Source of the DNA: Limosilactobacillus viscerum
GTDB taxonomy: Bacteria; Bacillota; Bacilli; Lactobacillales; Lactobacillaceae
Assembly (NCBI RefSeq): GCF_947387525.1
Contig: NZ_CANDNW010000004.1
Location: 1 to 64,000 of the forward strand
Length of the DNA: 64,000 nt
Direction: 5' to 3'
The notes under the pieces are model-generated. The model was given only the letters and a program-made list of their open reading frames with translations, ran no database searches and was not told the origin of the DNA. Of the stretch, positions 37,814-46,669 are shown one piece after another (the first letter of the stretch is position 1; each line of letters begins with the position of its first letter). The position numbers and the translations under genes were made by a program.

Positions 37814-39541
37814 TTATTCTTCGGCAAAGACTTGCAATGCCTTTTCAAATTCGGCTAACTTAGCGTTGGCTTTGTCAAGTGAATCAGCGCTAGTTCCAAT
37901 GTAGAACTTCAACTTTGGTTCAGTCCCTGATGGACGAATAGCAATCCAGGTTTCATCATCCAGTACATACCGCAAAACATTGGATTCTGGAATTCCTAGC
38001 TCACTAACTTGACCATCAGCGATTGTCTTCGTTCCCTTAGAGAAGTCTTCAGTCACAACTACCTGGTGCCCAGCAAAGTCTGCCGGTGCTTCTTCACGGA
38101 ACTTCTTCATCAGGCCTTGAATCTTAGCGGGGCCATCAACCCCGGCATAGGTATTAGCAATCGTCTTTTCGCGGAAGTAACCATACTTCTTAAAGAGTTC
38201 TTGCAGGCCATCATACAGGGTCATGTTCCGGCTCCGGTAGTAAGCGGCAACTTCGGCCAAGAGGGTCAGTGATTGGATAGCATCCTTATCACGAACGAAT
38301 GGCTTGATCAGGTAACCGTAACTTTCTTCGAAACCAAACATGAAGGTGTGGTCAGCCTTCCCTGTTTCATATTGGTGGATTTGATCAGCAATCCACTTGA
38401 AACCAGTCAGGACATTGATCATTGAAACGCCGTAACTTTCGGCAATCTTTGCTGCAAAGTTTGTTGAAACGATCGACTTAACAGCAGCCGCATTCTTTGG
38501 CAAGGTACCAGCCTGCTTGTGAGCTTCGAGAATGTAGGCCAGCATGATTGAAGCAATTTGGTTACCAGTCAACAGTTGGTACTCACCATTTGGTTGACGG
38601 ACAGCACACCCCAGCCGGTCGGCATCAGGGTCGGTTGCAATTAAAACGTCAGCGTCAATCTTCTTACCGAGGGCAATGGAGCGAACGAAGGCTTCAGGGA
38701 ATTCTGGGTTAGGGTGTTTCAAACCAGGGAAGTCACCATTTGGCTGAGCTTCGGTTGGTTCAATCGTAAAGTTGGTGAAACCAGCTTGACGAAGGGCCCG
38801 TTCACCAAGCATCCGGCCAGTACCACAGAGTGGCGTGAAGACAAACTTCATGTCCTTACCGTATTCCTTAGCCAGCTCAGGGTTAACCGTGACTTCCTTA
38901 GCAAGCTGCAGGTAAGCGTGGTCAACATCTTCACCCATGATAACTTCTAAGCCATTGTCGAGCATTTCTTGTTCGTCAGCCAGCTTGATGTCAAAGATAT
39001 CGGCGATTTTACGAATGTAGCCAGTCATCATGTCAGATTCCTTTGGTGGCATTTGGCCCCCATCCTCGCCGTAAATCTTGTAGCCATTGTATTCCATTGG
39101 GTTGTGACTAGCAGTAATCATGATCCCCGCATAGGTCTTATTGTGACGAACGGCAAATGATAATTCGGGTGTTGGCCGAACATTATCGTAGATGTATACC
39201 TTAATGCCATGGGCACCCAATACCCGGGCAGAGTCGTGGGCAAATTTGTATGAGTTGTGACGGGAGTCGAAACCAATTGCAACCCCCCGTTGCTTGACTT
39301 CATCGCCAAGCGAATCCATCAAGGTAGCCAGTCCTTCAGTTGCTTGACGAACCGTGTAGACGTTCATCCGGTTGATACCAGGACCCATCAAGCCCCGCAT
39401 ACCAGCAGTACCAAATGACAATGGGCCATAAAAGGCATCTTCAATTTCCTTCTCATCGCTCATTGCGTCTAATTCTTGCTTCAGCTTTGGATCGAGGTCA
39501 GTCCGCTCTTTCCATACTTGGTATGTGTCTCTCCAGCTCAC
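37814..39541 (-). CDS. pgcA: Phosphoglucomutase/phosphomannomutase (PgcA type)
   Basis: Interconverts glucose-6-phosphate and glucose-1-phosphate, the substrate for GalU coded nearby, so it feeds UDP-glucose and cell-wall polymers. 575 residues, the length of the Bacillus PgcA alpha-phosphoglucomutase group. Active-site phosphoserine in TASHNPMEYNGYK, metal loop ATDPDADRLG, substrate loop GFEESYGYL and the C-terminal RPSGTEPKLKFY. Single gene ending in a hairpin. Confidence 0.93.
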   Translation of the reverse strand: MSWRDTYQVWKERTDLDPKLKQELDAMSDEKEIEDAFYGPLSFGTAGMRGLMGPGINRMNVYTVRQATEGLATLMDSLGDEVKQRGVAIGFDSRHNSYKFAHDSARVLGAHGIKVYIYDNVRPTPELSFAVRHNKTYAGIMITASHNPMEYNGYKIYGEDGGQMPPKESDMMTGYIRKIADIFDIKLADEQEMLDNGLEVIMGEDVDHAYLQLAKEVTVNPELAKEYGKDMKFVFTPLCGTGRMLGERALRQAGFTNFTIEPTEAQPNGDFPGLKHPNPEFPEAFVRSIALGKKIDADVLIATDPDADRLGCAVRQPNGEYQLLTGNQIASIMLAYILEAHKQAGTLPKNAAAVKSIVSTNFAAKIAESYGVSMINVLTGFKWIADQIHQYETGKADHTFMFGFEESYGYLIKPFVRDKDAIQSLTLLAEVAAYYRSRNMTLYDGLQELFKKYGYFREKTIANTYAGVDGPAKIQGLMKKFREEAPADFAGHQVVVTEDFSKGTKTIADGQVSELGIPESNVLRYVLDDETWIAIRPSGTEPKLKFYIGTSADSLDKANAKLAEFEKALQVFAEE

Positions 39542-39651
39542 AATAAAGTCTCCTTTGCTTCTTTAATCTGTAACCAGTATACCGCATCTCATTGCTCCTG
39601 CGTAGCTTTACTATCAATTTTACTAAAATTTTACTAGAAGATTAAAAAGAA

Positions 39652-39688
39652 GCAAGACAGAAAGTTATTAGGAAACCACCTGTCTCGC
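39652..39688 (-). terminator. trxB terminator
   Basis: GCAAGACAG (39652-39660) / CTGTCTCGC (39680-39688); on the minus strand followed by TTCTTTTT. Confidence 0.8.
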
Positions 39689-39703
39689 CTCTGTAGCAAA
39701 TTT

Positions 39704-40633
39704 TTAATTTAAGCCCTTAATATATTGGTAAACTTCTTGGCCGGCAATCGCACCATCACCCACCGCAGTCGCAATTTGACGGAGCGGCGTTTCACGAACA
39801 TCACCAATGGCGAAGATACCAGGAATACTGGTCTTCATCTCATTATCGGTTTTAACCCAGCCCTGGTCATCAAGCACGCCGAGGCCCTTGAAAGGAGCCG
39901 TCATTGGAACCGTGCCGACATAAATGAAGGCACCTGCGGCGGAAATTTTACCATCTTCACCGGTCTTATTGTTATGTGTCTTCACACCGGTTACCTTAAC
40001 ATCGTCACCTAAGATTTCCGTCACGTTGGTGTTAAACACAAATTCCATCTTCTCGTTCTTTTCAGCTTCATCCTGGAGCATTGGCTGAGCACGGAGAACG
40101 TCACGACGGACCACCACCGTTACCTTTGAAGCAAATTGGGTCAGGTAGATTCCTTCTTCAACTGCGGAATCACCACCACCAACTACGACCAGGTGCTTGC
40201 CCTTAAAGAAGGCTCCATCACAGACGGCACAGTAGGAAACGCCACGACCACTAAACTCTTCCTCACCTGGTACGCCAAGCTTGCGGTGGTCAGACCCGGT
40301 CGCAATAACTACCACTGGTGCAATGAAGGTGTCACCCATATCAGTAGTCACCTTCTTTTGCTGACCATCAGCCTCAATCTTTGTCACGGTCCCGTAAGCA
40401 TATTCCGCACCAAACTGGGTAGCACCCTGGTACATCTTCTCGGCTAATTCTGGCCCTTGAATATCTTTAAAGCCAGAGTAATTAACAATTGACGCGGTAT
40501 TATTAAGGTTTCCACCAAAAGAACCCCGGTCTAACATTACTACTTTTAAATTAGCACGCGATGCGTAAAGCGCGGTGGTCATCCCACCAGGGCCGGCACC
40601 GATGATAACCACATCGTACTTCTTTTCTGCCAT
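39704..40633 (-). CDS. trxB: Thioredoxin reductase
   Basis: FAD/NADPH enzyme that reduces thioredoxin. 309 residues: FAD-binding GAGPGGMTTALYASRANL, NADPH-binding GGGDSAVEEGIYLT, the redox pair in SYCAVCDGAFF, and the C-terminal FAIGDVRETPLRQIATAVGDG. GAGGAGG precedes the ATG, and a promoter lies at 40668-40696, so it is a single gene. Confidence 0.97.
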   Translation of the reverse strand: MAEKKYDVVIIGAGPGGMTTALYASRANLKVVMLDRGSFGGNLNNTASIVNYSGFKDIQGPELAEKMYQGATQFGAEYAYGTVTKIEADGQQKKVTTDMGDTFIAPVVVIATGSDHRKLGVPGEEEFSGRGVSYCAVCDGAFFKGKHLVVVGGGDSAVEEGIYLTQFASKVTVVVRRDVLRAQPMLQDEAEKNEKMEFVFNTNVTEILGDDVKVTGVKTHNNKTGEDGKISAAGAFIYVGTVPMTAPFKGLGVLDDQGWVKTDNEMKTSIPGIFAIGDVRETPLRQIATAVGDGAIAGQEVYQYIKGLN

Positions 40634-40667
40634 GATCTGTTCCTCCTCACGGTTTTAGTTACTAATT

Positions 40668-40696
40668 ATGATAATAATAACTTCCCGGTTTGTCTA
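40668..40696 (-). promoter_or_regulatory. trxB promoter
   Basis: Minus strand TAGACA (40691-40696), 17-bp spacer, TATCAT (40668-40673). Confidence 0.65.
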
Positions 40697-40751
40697 TTCC
40701 TTTGCTCCCCACAAAGATTGATTATTGGTTCAAACACTGCCAAAACTTTAA

Positions 40752-40915
40752 GCTGAAAAAAAGGGACCGTGACATAGTCCTTTTATATAGATGAAAATCG
40801 AACAGCGCGGTACACAAATGAGGTCTAGAGCCCGTCAAAAGACGAACTCTAGACCTCTATTTGTGCTCGCGGGGGCTCGAAAACGAAGTCGTAAACGACT
40901 TCTGTCTCGCGCCCT
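40752..40915. repeat. Cluster of intergenic hairpins between trxB and galU (family B copy 3)
   Basis: First a short hairpin AAAAGGGAC/GTCCTTTT (about 40752-40779) whose arm GGGACCGTGACA recalls family A. Then a long nested palindrome CACAAAT..GGTCTAGAG..GTC / GAC..CTCTAGACC..ATTTGTG (40813-40865) followed by GCTCGC. Last GAAGTCG/CGACTTC (40885-40902) within GC-rich flanks. It fills the 303-bp gap with the trxB promoter; it may terminate galU. Confidence 0.75.
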
Positions 40916-40936
40916 CTCAGTCTCCTAAAAATATCA

Positions 40937-41848
40937 CTACTTTTTACTACTCTTCTTGTCCTCAGCGGCTAACTTTGCGCCAAGTTCCTTAATGTAGTCA
41001 CGTAGTTCATCCTTAACTTGTGGATGTTGCAAACCATATTCAATGTTGGTCTTAACCCAGCCAAACTTGTTACCAACATCATAACGGTCACCCTTGTATT
41101 CACGGGCAAAGACACGCTGCGTTTGGTTTAAGGTGTCAATGGCATCAGTCAGTTGAATTTCATTACCCTTACCTGGCTTTGTCTTTGCTAAAACATCAAA
41201 AATTTCAGGGGTAAAGACATACCGGCCGATAATTGCCAAGTCACTAGGTGCATCCTTTGGGGCAGGCTTTTCAACAAAGCTAGTAACATTGTAAAGACCC
41301 GGAGTGACTTCCTTACTTGGGTTGATTACACCATACTTAGCGGTATCTTCGTGTGGTACCCGCATTACCGCTAAGGTTGAAGCACCTGTTTGGTGGTAAC
41401 TATCGATTAATTGCTTAGTCAGTGGTTCACCATTGTTGTTAATGTTGTTCAGGTCGTCACCGAGCATTACAACGAATGGTTCATCACCGATAAAGTCACG
41501 CGCCGTCAAAACAGCATCCCCTAAGCCACGCGGGTGGGATTGACGAATAAAGTAAATGTTAATGTCCGTTGTTTCTTCAACCAACTTCAACATTTCATCC
41601 TTGTGCTTTGACCGTAAGTTATCTTCCAATTCAGGGTTGGAATCAAAGTGGTCTTCAATTGAGCGCTTATTCTTCCCGTCAACAACCACGATGTCTTCGA
41701 TACCTGACTTACGGGCTTCTTCAACAATAAACTGAATTGTTGGCTTATCAACAATCGGCAACATTTCCTTAGCTAATGCCTTTGTTGCGGGCAGAAAACG
41801 GGTTCCTAAACCAGCAGCAGGGATAATTGCCTTTCTAACACGTTTCAT
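40937..41848 (-). CDS. galU: UTP-glucose-1-phosphate uridylyltransferase
   Basis: Makes UDP-glucose for wall polysaccharide, glycolipid and galactose metabolism. 303 residues: nucleotide-binding [28 protein letters not shown] and the C-terminal region [20 protein letters not shown]. Start ATG at 41848 (AAAGGA at 9 bases); the ATG 6 bases upstream is too close to that site. Ends in a Lys/Ser tail. Last gene of pspC-holin-hprK-lgt-gpsA-galU. Confidence 0.96.
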   Translation of the reverse strand: MKRVRKAIIPAAGLGTRFLPATKALAKEMLPIVDKPTIQFIVEEARKSGIEDIVVVDGKNKRSIEDHFDSNPELEDNLRSKHKDEMLKLVEETTDINIYFIRQSHPRGLGDAVLTARDFIGDEPFVVMLGDDLNNINNNGEPLTKQLIDSYHQTGASTLAVMRVPHEDTAKYGVINPSKEVTPGLYNVTSFVEKPAPKDAPSDLAIIGRYVFTPEIFDVLAKTKPGKGNEIQLTDAIDTLNQTQRVFAREYKGDRYDVGNKFGWVKTNIEYGLQHPQVKDELRDYIKELGAKLAAEDKKSSKK

Positions 41849-41900
41849 AACCATAAATCCTTTCGTTACTTCAGTTTCTCTCTATGGTATTTTACCATAC

Positions 41901-42917
41901 TTATTCAATCTCTGATGTTAAGTCCCGGTTCATCAGCTGGGAAATTGCATCCTTGATCCCTTTACCCTCGTAAAGTACTTCGTAAAGTGATTCGGTGATC
42001 GGCATCTTCACTTGCCGCTTCCGGCTTAATTCGTAGGCCGCCTTGGTAGTGTAGACCCCTTCAATCACCATTCCCATGTTCTTAATTACGTCATCAAGTT
42101 TTTGGCCTTGACCAAGCTGGTAACCAGCCCGCCAATTACGAGAATTCTTACTTGTAGCGGTTACCACTAAGTCACCGACACCAGAAAGGCCGATAAAGGT
42201 CATTGGGTTAGCACCAAATGCAACCCCCAACCGGCGGATTTCTGCAAGGCCCCGGGTAATAAGTGCCGCGCGAGCATTATCATGGTAGCCAAGTCCCTGG
42301 AGAGCTCCAGCACCAATTGCGATAATGTTCTTCAAAGCGGCACCAAACTCGGCACCGATCACGTCATCATTGGTATAAACCCGGAAGTATGAATTACTGA
42401 AAAGCTGTTGAACCTGCTTAGCTAGTTCAATATCTTCACAGGCCGCCGTTACCGCAGTCATATCCTTAATTGCAACATCTTCCGCATGACTAGGTCCTGA
42501 TAGGACAACAATCCCTGCCCGGTGTTCAGGGGCAATTTCTTCCGCCAGCATTTCTGATGGCCGCTTGTAGGTATTTTGCTCCAGGCCCTTCGTTGCGTGA
42601 ATAAGCAGTGGCTTTTGGTCTAGTTCACCAAGAATTTGGTTCAGCTTGCTAGCAACCTGCCGTAAGCCCTTGGTTGGGATAACAATCAAGATAAAGGCTG
42701 CCCCAGCAACTGCCTCCTTCATATCAGTTGTTGCAACCAACTTATCAGAGTAAACCAGGTTCTTCATGTAAGCCGGGTTAACGTGCTCAGTGTTTAATTG
42801 ATCCACCTGCTGTTGGTTACGTGCCCATAGAGTCACAGAATGACCATTTTCGACCAACATGTTTGCTAACGTGCTACCCCAGGAGCCAGCACCTAATACC
42901 GCAATTTTTTCTGCCAT
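41901..42917 (-). CDS. gpsA: Glycerol-3-phosphate dehydrogenase [NAD(P)+]
   Basis: Reduces dihydroxyacetone phosphate to sn-glycerol-3-phosphate for phospholipid and teichoic acid synthesis. 338 residues with dinucleotide-binding VLGAGSWGSTLANMLVENGH, the catalytic region FGAALKNIIAIGAG and GLAEIRRLGVAFGANPMTF. ATG at 42917 with GAGGAGA; the longer frame to 42938 has no site. It follows lgt by 24 bp. Confidence 0.97.
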   Translation of the reverse strand: MAEKIAVLGAGSWGSTLANMLVENGHSVTLWARNQQQVDQLNTEHVNPAYMKNLVYSDKLVATTDMKEAVAGAAFILIVIPTKGLRQVASKLNQILGELDQKPLLIHATKGLEQNTYKRPSEMLAEEIAPEHRAGIVVLSGPSHAEDVAIKDMTAVTAACEDIELAKQVQQLFSNSYFRVYTNDDVIGAEFGAALKNIIAIGAGALQGLGYHDNARAALITRGLAEIRRLGVAFGANPMTFIGLSGVGDLVVTATSKNSRNWRAGYQLGQGQKLDDVIKNMGMVIEGVYTTKAAYELSRKRQVKMPITESLYEVLYEGKGIKDAISQLMNRDLTSEIE

Positions 42918-42941
42918 AACTATTCTCCTCAAAATCAAAAT

Positions 42942-43748
42942 TTAGTTACTAGTCCAGTACCATGGTAACGTTTTTGACCGCCGACGAGCAACCATTATTA
43001 CCAACGCACTGACAAAAAAGATTACTGACAAAAATTGTGAAACCCGGATTGACCCTAACATCAGGCTGTCAGTCCGCATTCCTTCAATCACGAACCGTCC
43101 AGCCGCATACCACATTACGTAAGTGAGGAAAACTTCCCCCTGCTTAAATAAGTGGTGACGGTGGCGCAATAACATTAGGAGTACAAAACCGGTCAAATCC
43201 CACAACGACTCATACAAAAAGGTCGGCACACGGTAATTACCACCAATGTACATTTGGTTAATAATCCAATTAGGGATATGCTGACCAACCAAAGCTGCCC
43301 GGCTCGTAATTCGGCCAAACGCTTCCTGGTTCATGAAGTTACCCCACCGGCCAATTCCCTGTGCCATGATTAATGTCGGTGCAATCACATCGACCATCGT
43401 CCACATCGACAAATGACGAGCACGACAAAAGAAATACAAGGTTAAAAAGCCACCAATAATTGAGCCGTAAATGGCAATTCCACCATCCCAAATTGCAATT
43501 ATTTCTCCAGGATGGTTAGCGTAATACGACCACTGAAAGGCAACGTAATAAAGCCGCGCACAGATAATTGCCACGGGAATCGCCCATAGTAAGTAATCAT
43601 AAAAGTAGTCTTCATCAATGCCCAGCCGCTTTCCCTCCGCAACCGAAAGGATAAGGGCCAGCACAACGCCACTAGCAATGATAATTCCATACCAGTGGAC
43701 TTCAATTGCGCCAAGTTGAAACGCAATCGGGTTTAATGCCGCTACCAT
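42942..43748 (-). CDS. lgt: Prolipoprotein diacylglyceryl transferase
   Basis: Membrane enzyme that adds diacylglycerol to the lipobox cysteine of prolipoproteins, such as the one coded at 21807-22424. 268 residues, about seven transmembrane segments, the Lgt signature GRWGNFMNQEAFG with the essential Arg and Asn, and a YGSIIGG stretch. Its ATG overlaps the hprK stop by one base (TAATG), so translation is coupled. Confidence 0.97.
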   Translation of the reverse strand: MVAALNPIAFQLGAIEVHWYGIIIASGVVLALILSVAEGKRLGIDEDYFYDYLLWAIPVAIICARLYYVAFQWSYYANHPGEIIAIWDGGIAIYGSIIGGFLTLYFFCRARHLSMWTMVDVIAPTLIMAQGIGRWGNFMNQEAFGRITSRAALVGQHIPNWIINQMYIGGNYRVPTFLYESLWDLTGFVLLMLLRHRHHLFKQGEVFLTYVMWYAAGRFVIEGMRTDSLMLGSIRVSQFLSVIFFVSALVIMVARRRSKTLPWYWTSN

Positions 43749-44707
43749 TACTTATCTTGCTCCTTGCTGTCCCGGGCTGAATTTTGCTTAATCAACCGGT
43801 TTAGGTTTTCATCAAAGGTCTTCGTGGCGTCATACCCCATCGTCTCGGCACGGTAATTCATTGCCGCCGATTCAATGATAATGGCCAGGTTACGACCGGT
43901 CTTAACTGGTACGGATACCTTTGGAATAATTACCCCTTGAACAGTTTGCGTATCGCCACGGTCACCCAGGCGGTCAAACTTAGTATCCGGCGTCCACGTT
44001 TCCAGGTGCACAATCAAGTTAATGTTGTCTTCAGGCATTATTGCACCGGTCCCATACAGGGTTGAAACGTCAATGATTCCAATCCCCCGAATTTCCATCA
44101 GGTGTTGCAGGATGGCAGGAGCGGTACCAATTAATGTTTGTTCATCACGCGCGTACACTTCAACCCGGTCATCGGCGACCAGACGGTGTCCCCGCCGGAC
44201 CAGCTCCAGCGCCGTTTCACTCTTACCAACACCAGAGTCACCAGTAATTAGCACACCGACCCCACTAATATCAACCAGGACACCGTGCATTGACTTCCGC
44301 GGTGCTAGCCGGCCAAGGAGGTAGGAAGTCATGTTACTTAAAATCTGTGATGAAGTTAAGTGAGTTCCCAGAATCGGAATTTGGGCATCCTCCGCCGCCT
44401 TCTTTAACTCTTCGGGAATGGGTAAGTTGGTTGAAATTACAAAGCAAGGCGTTTGCGGCGTACACATCCGGGTCATGTATTCGGTCATTTGATCATGTGT
44501 TAAATCCTTTGAGAAGGAGATTTCCGTAATCCCTAACAATTGGATCCGCATTGCTGGATAGTGCTTAAAATAACCCGCAAATTCCAAGGCTGGTCGTGAA
44601 ATATCACTAGTGGTAATTGTCCGTCCTAAGTAATTTTCACCCTGTAATACCTTCAGACGAACTTTATCTACTAATTCTTGAACCGTAACATGTGTCAACT
44701 TACTCAC
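43748..44707 (-). CDS. hprK: HPr kinase/phosphorylase
   Basis: Phosphorylates HPr on Ser46 in response to ATP and fructose-bisphosphate, and removes it; HPr-Ser-P is the CcpA corepressor. 319 residues: N-terminal domain about 1-130 and a C-terminal catalytic domain with P-loop GDSGVGKSETALELV and the signature GIGIIDV. The gene for its substrate HPr is not in this window. hprK-lgt order is conserved in Firmicutes. Confidence 0.97.
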   Translation of the reverse strand: MSKLTHVTVQELVDKVRLKVLQGENYLGRTITTSDISRPALEFAGYFKHYPAMRIQLLGITEISFSKDLTHDQMTEYMTRMCTPQTPCFVISTNLPIPEELKKAAEDAQIPILGTHLTSSQILSNMTSYLLGRLAPRKSMHGVLVDISGVGVLITGDSGVGKSETALELVRRGHRLVADDRVEVYARDEQTLIGTAPAILQHLMEIRGIGIIDVSTLYGTGAIMPEDNINLIVHLETWTPDTKFDRLGDRGDTQTVQGVIIPKVSVPVKTGRNLAIIIESAAMNYRAETMGYDATKTFDENLNRLIKQNSARDSKEQDK

Positions 44708-44710
44708 TCC

Positions 44711-45067
44711 TTAATAATCAGACTGGTGACTGGTAATAACTGTATTGCAGATCGACATAATAATCGCAATTAACATCGCTGCCCAAAACGAAGAAAAGCT
44801 AAAGTATAGCGAGCCAATTAGCATTGAAGTTAATTCAAGCATGGCGCCATTTATTACAATACTAAAGAGTCCTAATGTCAGAATGTTTACTGGTAAAGTC
44901 AGTACCACCAAAATTGGTTTAACTAGGACATTTAAGATGGCAAGGACAAACGCTGCCAGCAAGGCAACCCATGCGTGGCTAACATAGATCAAGCCAGTAC
45001 CAGCGAATAAACCGGCAAGCGCAATAAATAAAATTGTATCAACTAGCACTTTCTTCCAAAAAGTCAT
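44711..45067 (-). CDS. Phage holin family (4 TMS) membrane protein
   Basis: A 118-residue protein with four predicted transmembrane helices and short loops (residues about 8-27, 33-52, 56-78, 90-112), like the YvlD/mycobacterial 4-TMS holin superfamily. Despite the name there is no phage context; family members sit in chromosomal operons beside pspC, as here. Its start overlaps the pspC stop by one base (TAATG). Function unknown, perhaps envelope stress. Confidence 0.75.
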   Translation of the reverse strand: MTFWKKVLVDTILFIALAGLFAGTGLIYVSHAWVALLAAFVLAILNVLVKPILVVLTLPVNILTLGLFSIVINGAMLELTSMLIGSLYFSFSSFWAAMLIAIIMSICNTVITSHQSDY

Positions 45068-45408
45068 TATGATCTTCCATTTCTTTTAATATCTTTTTCT
45101 TCAACGTCTGTAAGTGTCCGCCGCGTCCGTGGCTGCTCACTCGTTGACGTCATATTTTGCTGAATATCGTTAACGGCCTTAAAGAAGCCTAAGATTCCCG
45201 GGTGTTGGGGGTCAGGCGGCATGATGAGCATCATAATGATATAGATGATTATTCCGGGAACAATTCCGGTTAGGATACTCAAAACCACGTAAAAAACCCG
45301 GAAAATATTTGGTGAGCAGTTAAAATATTGGCCGAGGCCACCAAAAACACCAGCTAAAATCCGGTCACTACCAGACCGCGTTAACTTTTTACGTTGACTT
45401 TCCCTCAT
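45067..45408 (-). CDS. PspC-domain membrane protein
   Basis: 113 residues with the PspC pattern: KKLTRSGSDRILAGVFGGLGQYFNCSPNIFRVFY, then one hydrophobic segment (about 40-68) and a hydrophilic C-terminal tail rich in Thr/Arg. PspC proteins respond to envelope stress. First gene of the hprK operon, with a near-ideal promoter upstream. ATG at 45408 after AGAGG; an in-frame TTG one codon earlier is less likely. Confidence 0.85.
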   Translation of the reverse strand: MRESQRKKLTRSGSDRILAGVFGGLGQYFNCSPNIFRVFYVVLSILTGIVPGIIIYIIMMLIMPPDPQHPGILGFFKAVNDIQQNMTSTSEQPRTRRTLTDVEEKDIKRNGRS

Positions 45409-45429
45409 CAAAACACCTCTTTTTCTTAA

Positions 45430-45458
45430 ATATTACCTGCTTTTACTAGCAACTGCAA
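45430..45458 (-). promoter_or_regulatory. Promoter of the pspC-hprK-lgt-gpsA-galU operon
   Basis: Minus strand TTGCAG (45453-45458), 17-bp spacer, TAATAT (45430-45435), between the prfB stop and the pspC start. Confidence 0.75.
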
Positions 45459-45464
45459 TTACAG

Positions 45465-46581
45465 TTACTGGGGATTCTTTTGACTCAGCTTCCATTGAAG
45501 GTAAGCGTTGATAAAGGGATCTAATTCGCCATCCATCACCGCCTGCCCATTATGGGTTTCGTAGTTGCTCCGGTTATCTTTCACCAAGGTATACGGGTGG
45601 AAAACATAGGAACGAATTTGCGAACCCCATCCAATGTCCAGTTGTTCACCTTCGATTTCAGCCCGCTTCTTGGCTTTTTTCTCTTCTTCAAGTTCATAGA
45701 GTTTAGATTTCAACATGTTCATTGCAGTAACCCGGTTCTGCAGTTGGGAACGTTCCGCTTGCGAGGAAGTAACAATCCCGGTTGGCAAGTGGGTAATCCG
45801 AACGGCTGATTCAGTCTTGTTAATGTGCTGACCACCGGCACCACTCGACCGGAAAGTATCAACTCGTAAGTCAGACGGATCGATTTCAATATTCACGCTC
45901 TCATCCAACTCTGGCATAACATCAACCGATGCAAAGGAAGTATGACGACGACCAGCAGCATCAAATGGTGAAATCCGGACAAGACGGTGGACCCCCTTTT
46001 CGCTACGGAGGTAGCCAAAAGCATTGTGCCCCTTAATCAACAGGGTAACACTCTTAATTCCGGCAGTTTCACCAGCTTCATAGTTTGCCGTTTCAACCGT
46101 AAAACCATGCTGTTCACCCCACCGGGTATACATCCGAAAAAGCATCTCACCCCAGTCCTGTGCTTCTGTACCACCAGCACCTGGGTGGATTTCCAAGATT
46201 GCATTGTGGCTATCATACTTTTCGTTAAGGAGCTGGCTAAGTCGGTACTGCTGAAGTGATTTTTCAGTTGTAGTGAAGGATTTATCCAGTTCCGCAGCGA
46301 GGTCCGGATCTGGCTCTATCTCTAACAGTTCCACATTTGTTTCCAGGTCAGCAATCTTTTCCCTTAGTTCAACAAAAGTATCCCGTTTTTCTTTCAATGC
46401 GTTATTATCATTGATTAACTTCTGGGCCTTGGTATTGTCATCCCAAAAGCCAGGTTGCGCCATCTCATGTTCATTTTCCGCAATCTGTTCATCTAATGCA
46501 TCAAGGTCAAAGAGACCTCCCGAAGCGTGCAACCTCTGCTTGCATTGCTTCTATTTTTTTCTTTGCTTCACTTAATTCCAC
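45465..46581 (-). CDS. prfB: Peptide chain release factor 2, with programmed +1 frameshift
   Basis: Recognises UGA and UAA stop codons. A short first frame starts with GTG at 46581 (GGAGG 8 bases upstream), runs 24 codons to CTT (46510-46512) and meets TGA (46507-46509). Shifting +1 to GAC (46508-46506) opens a 347-codon frame to 45465; total about 371 residues, normal for RF2. The classic signals are all present: SD-like GGGAGG three bases before CTT, and C after TGA. The second frame has the stop-reading SPF motif (RISPFDAAGRRHTSF) and GGQ (SSGAGGQHINKTESAVR). The shift autoregulates RF2. Follows secA. Confidence 0.96.
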
Positions 46582-46605
46582 CAGTAATTCCTCCATATAC
46601 AAACA

Positions 46606-46644
46606 TACGGCAGCGGTACCGTCATGGGTGACCTTACTGCCGTA
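46606..46644 (-). terminator. Hairpin between secA and prfB
   Basis: TACGGCAG (46606-46613) / CTGCCGTA (46637-46644); the T-run after it is weak, so attenuation is more likely than full termination. Confidence 0.55.
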
Positions 46645-46669
46645 CCTTATTGTAATTTCTTAATTCGCT

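Noticed and set aside
44711-45067. Holin-like gene as sign of a prophage
   Set aside because: It belongs to a chromosomal 4-TMS family, sits in the pspC-hprK operon with 1-bp overlap, and no phage gene is near.
45465-46532. prfB as a frameshifted pseudogene or as a gene starting inside the second frame
   Set aside because: The classical programmed +1 signals are all present, so it is a working gene.
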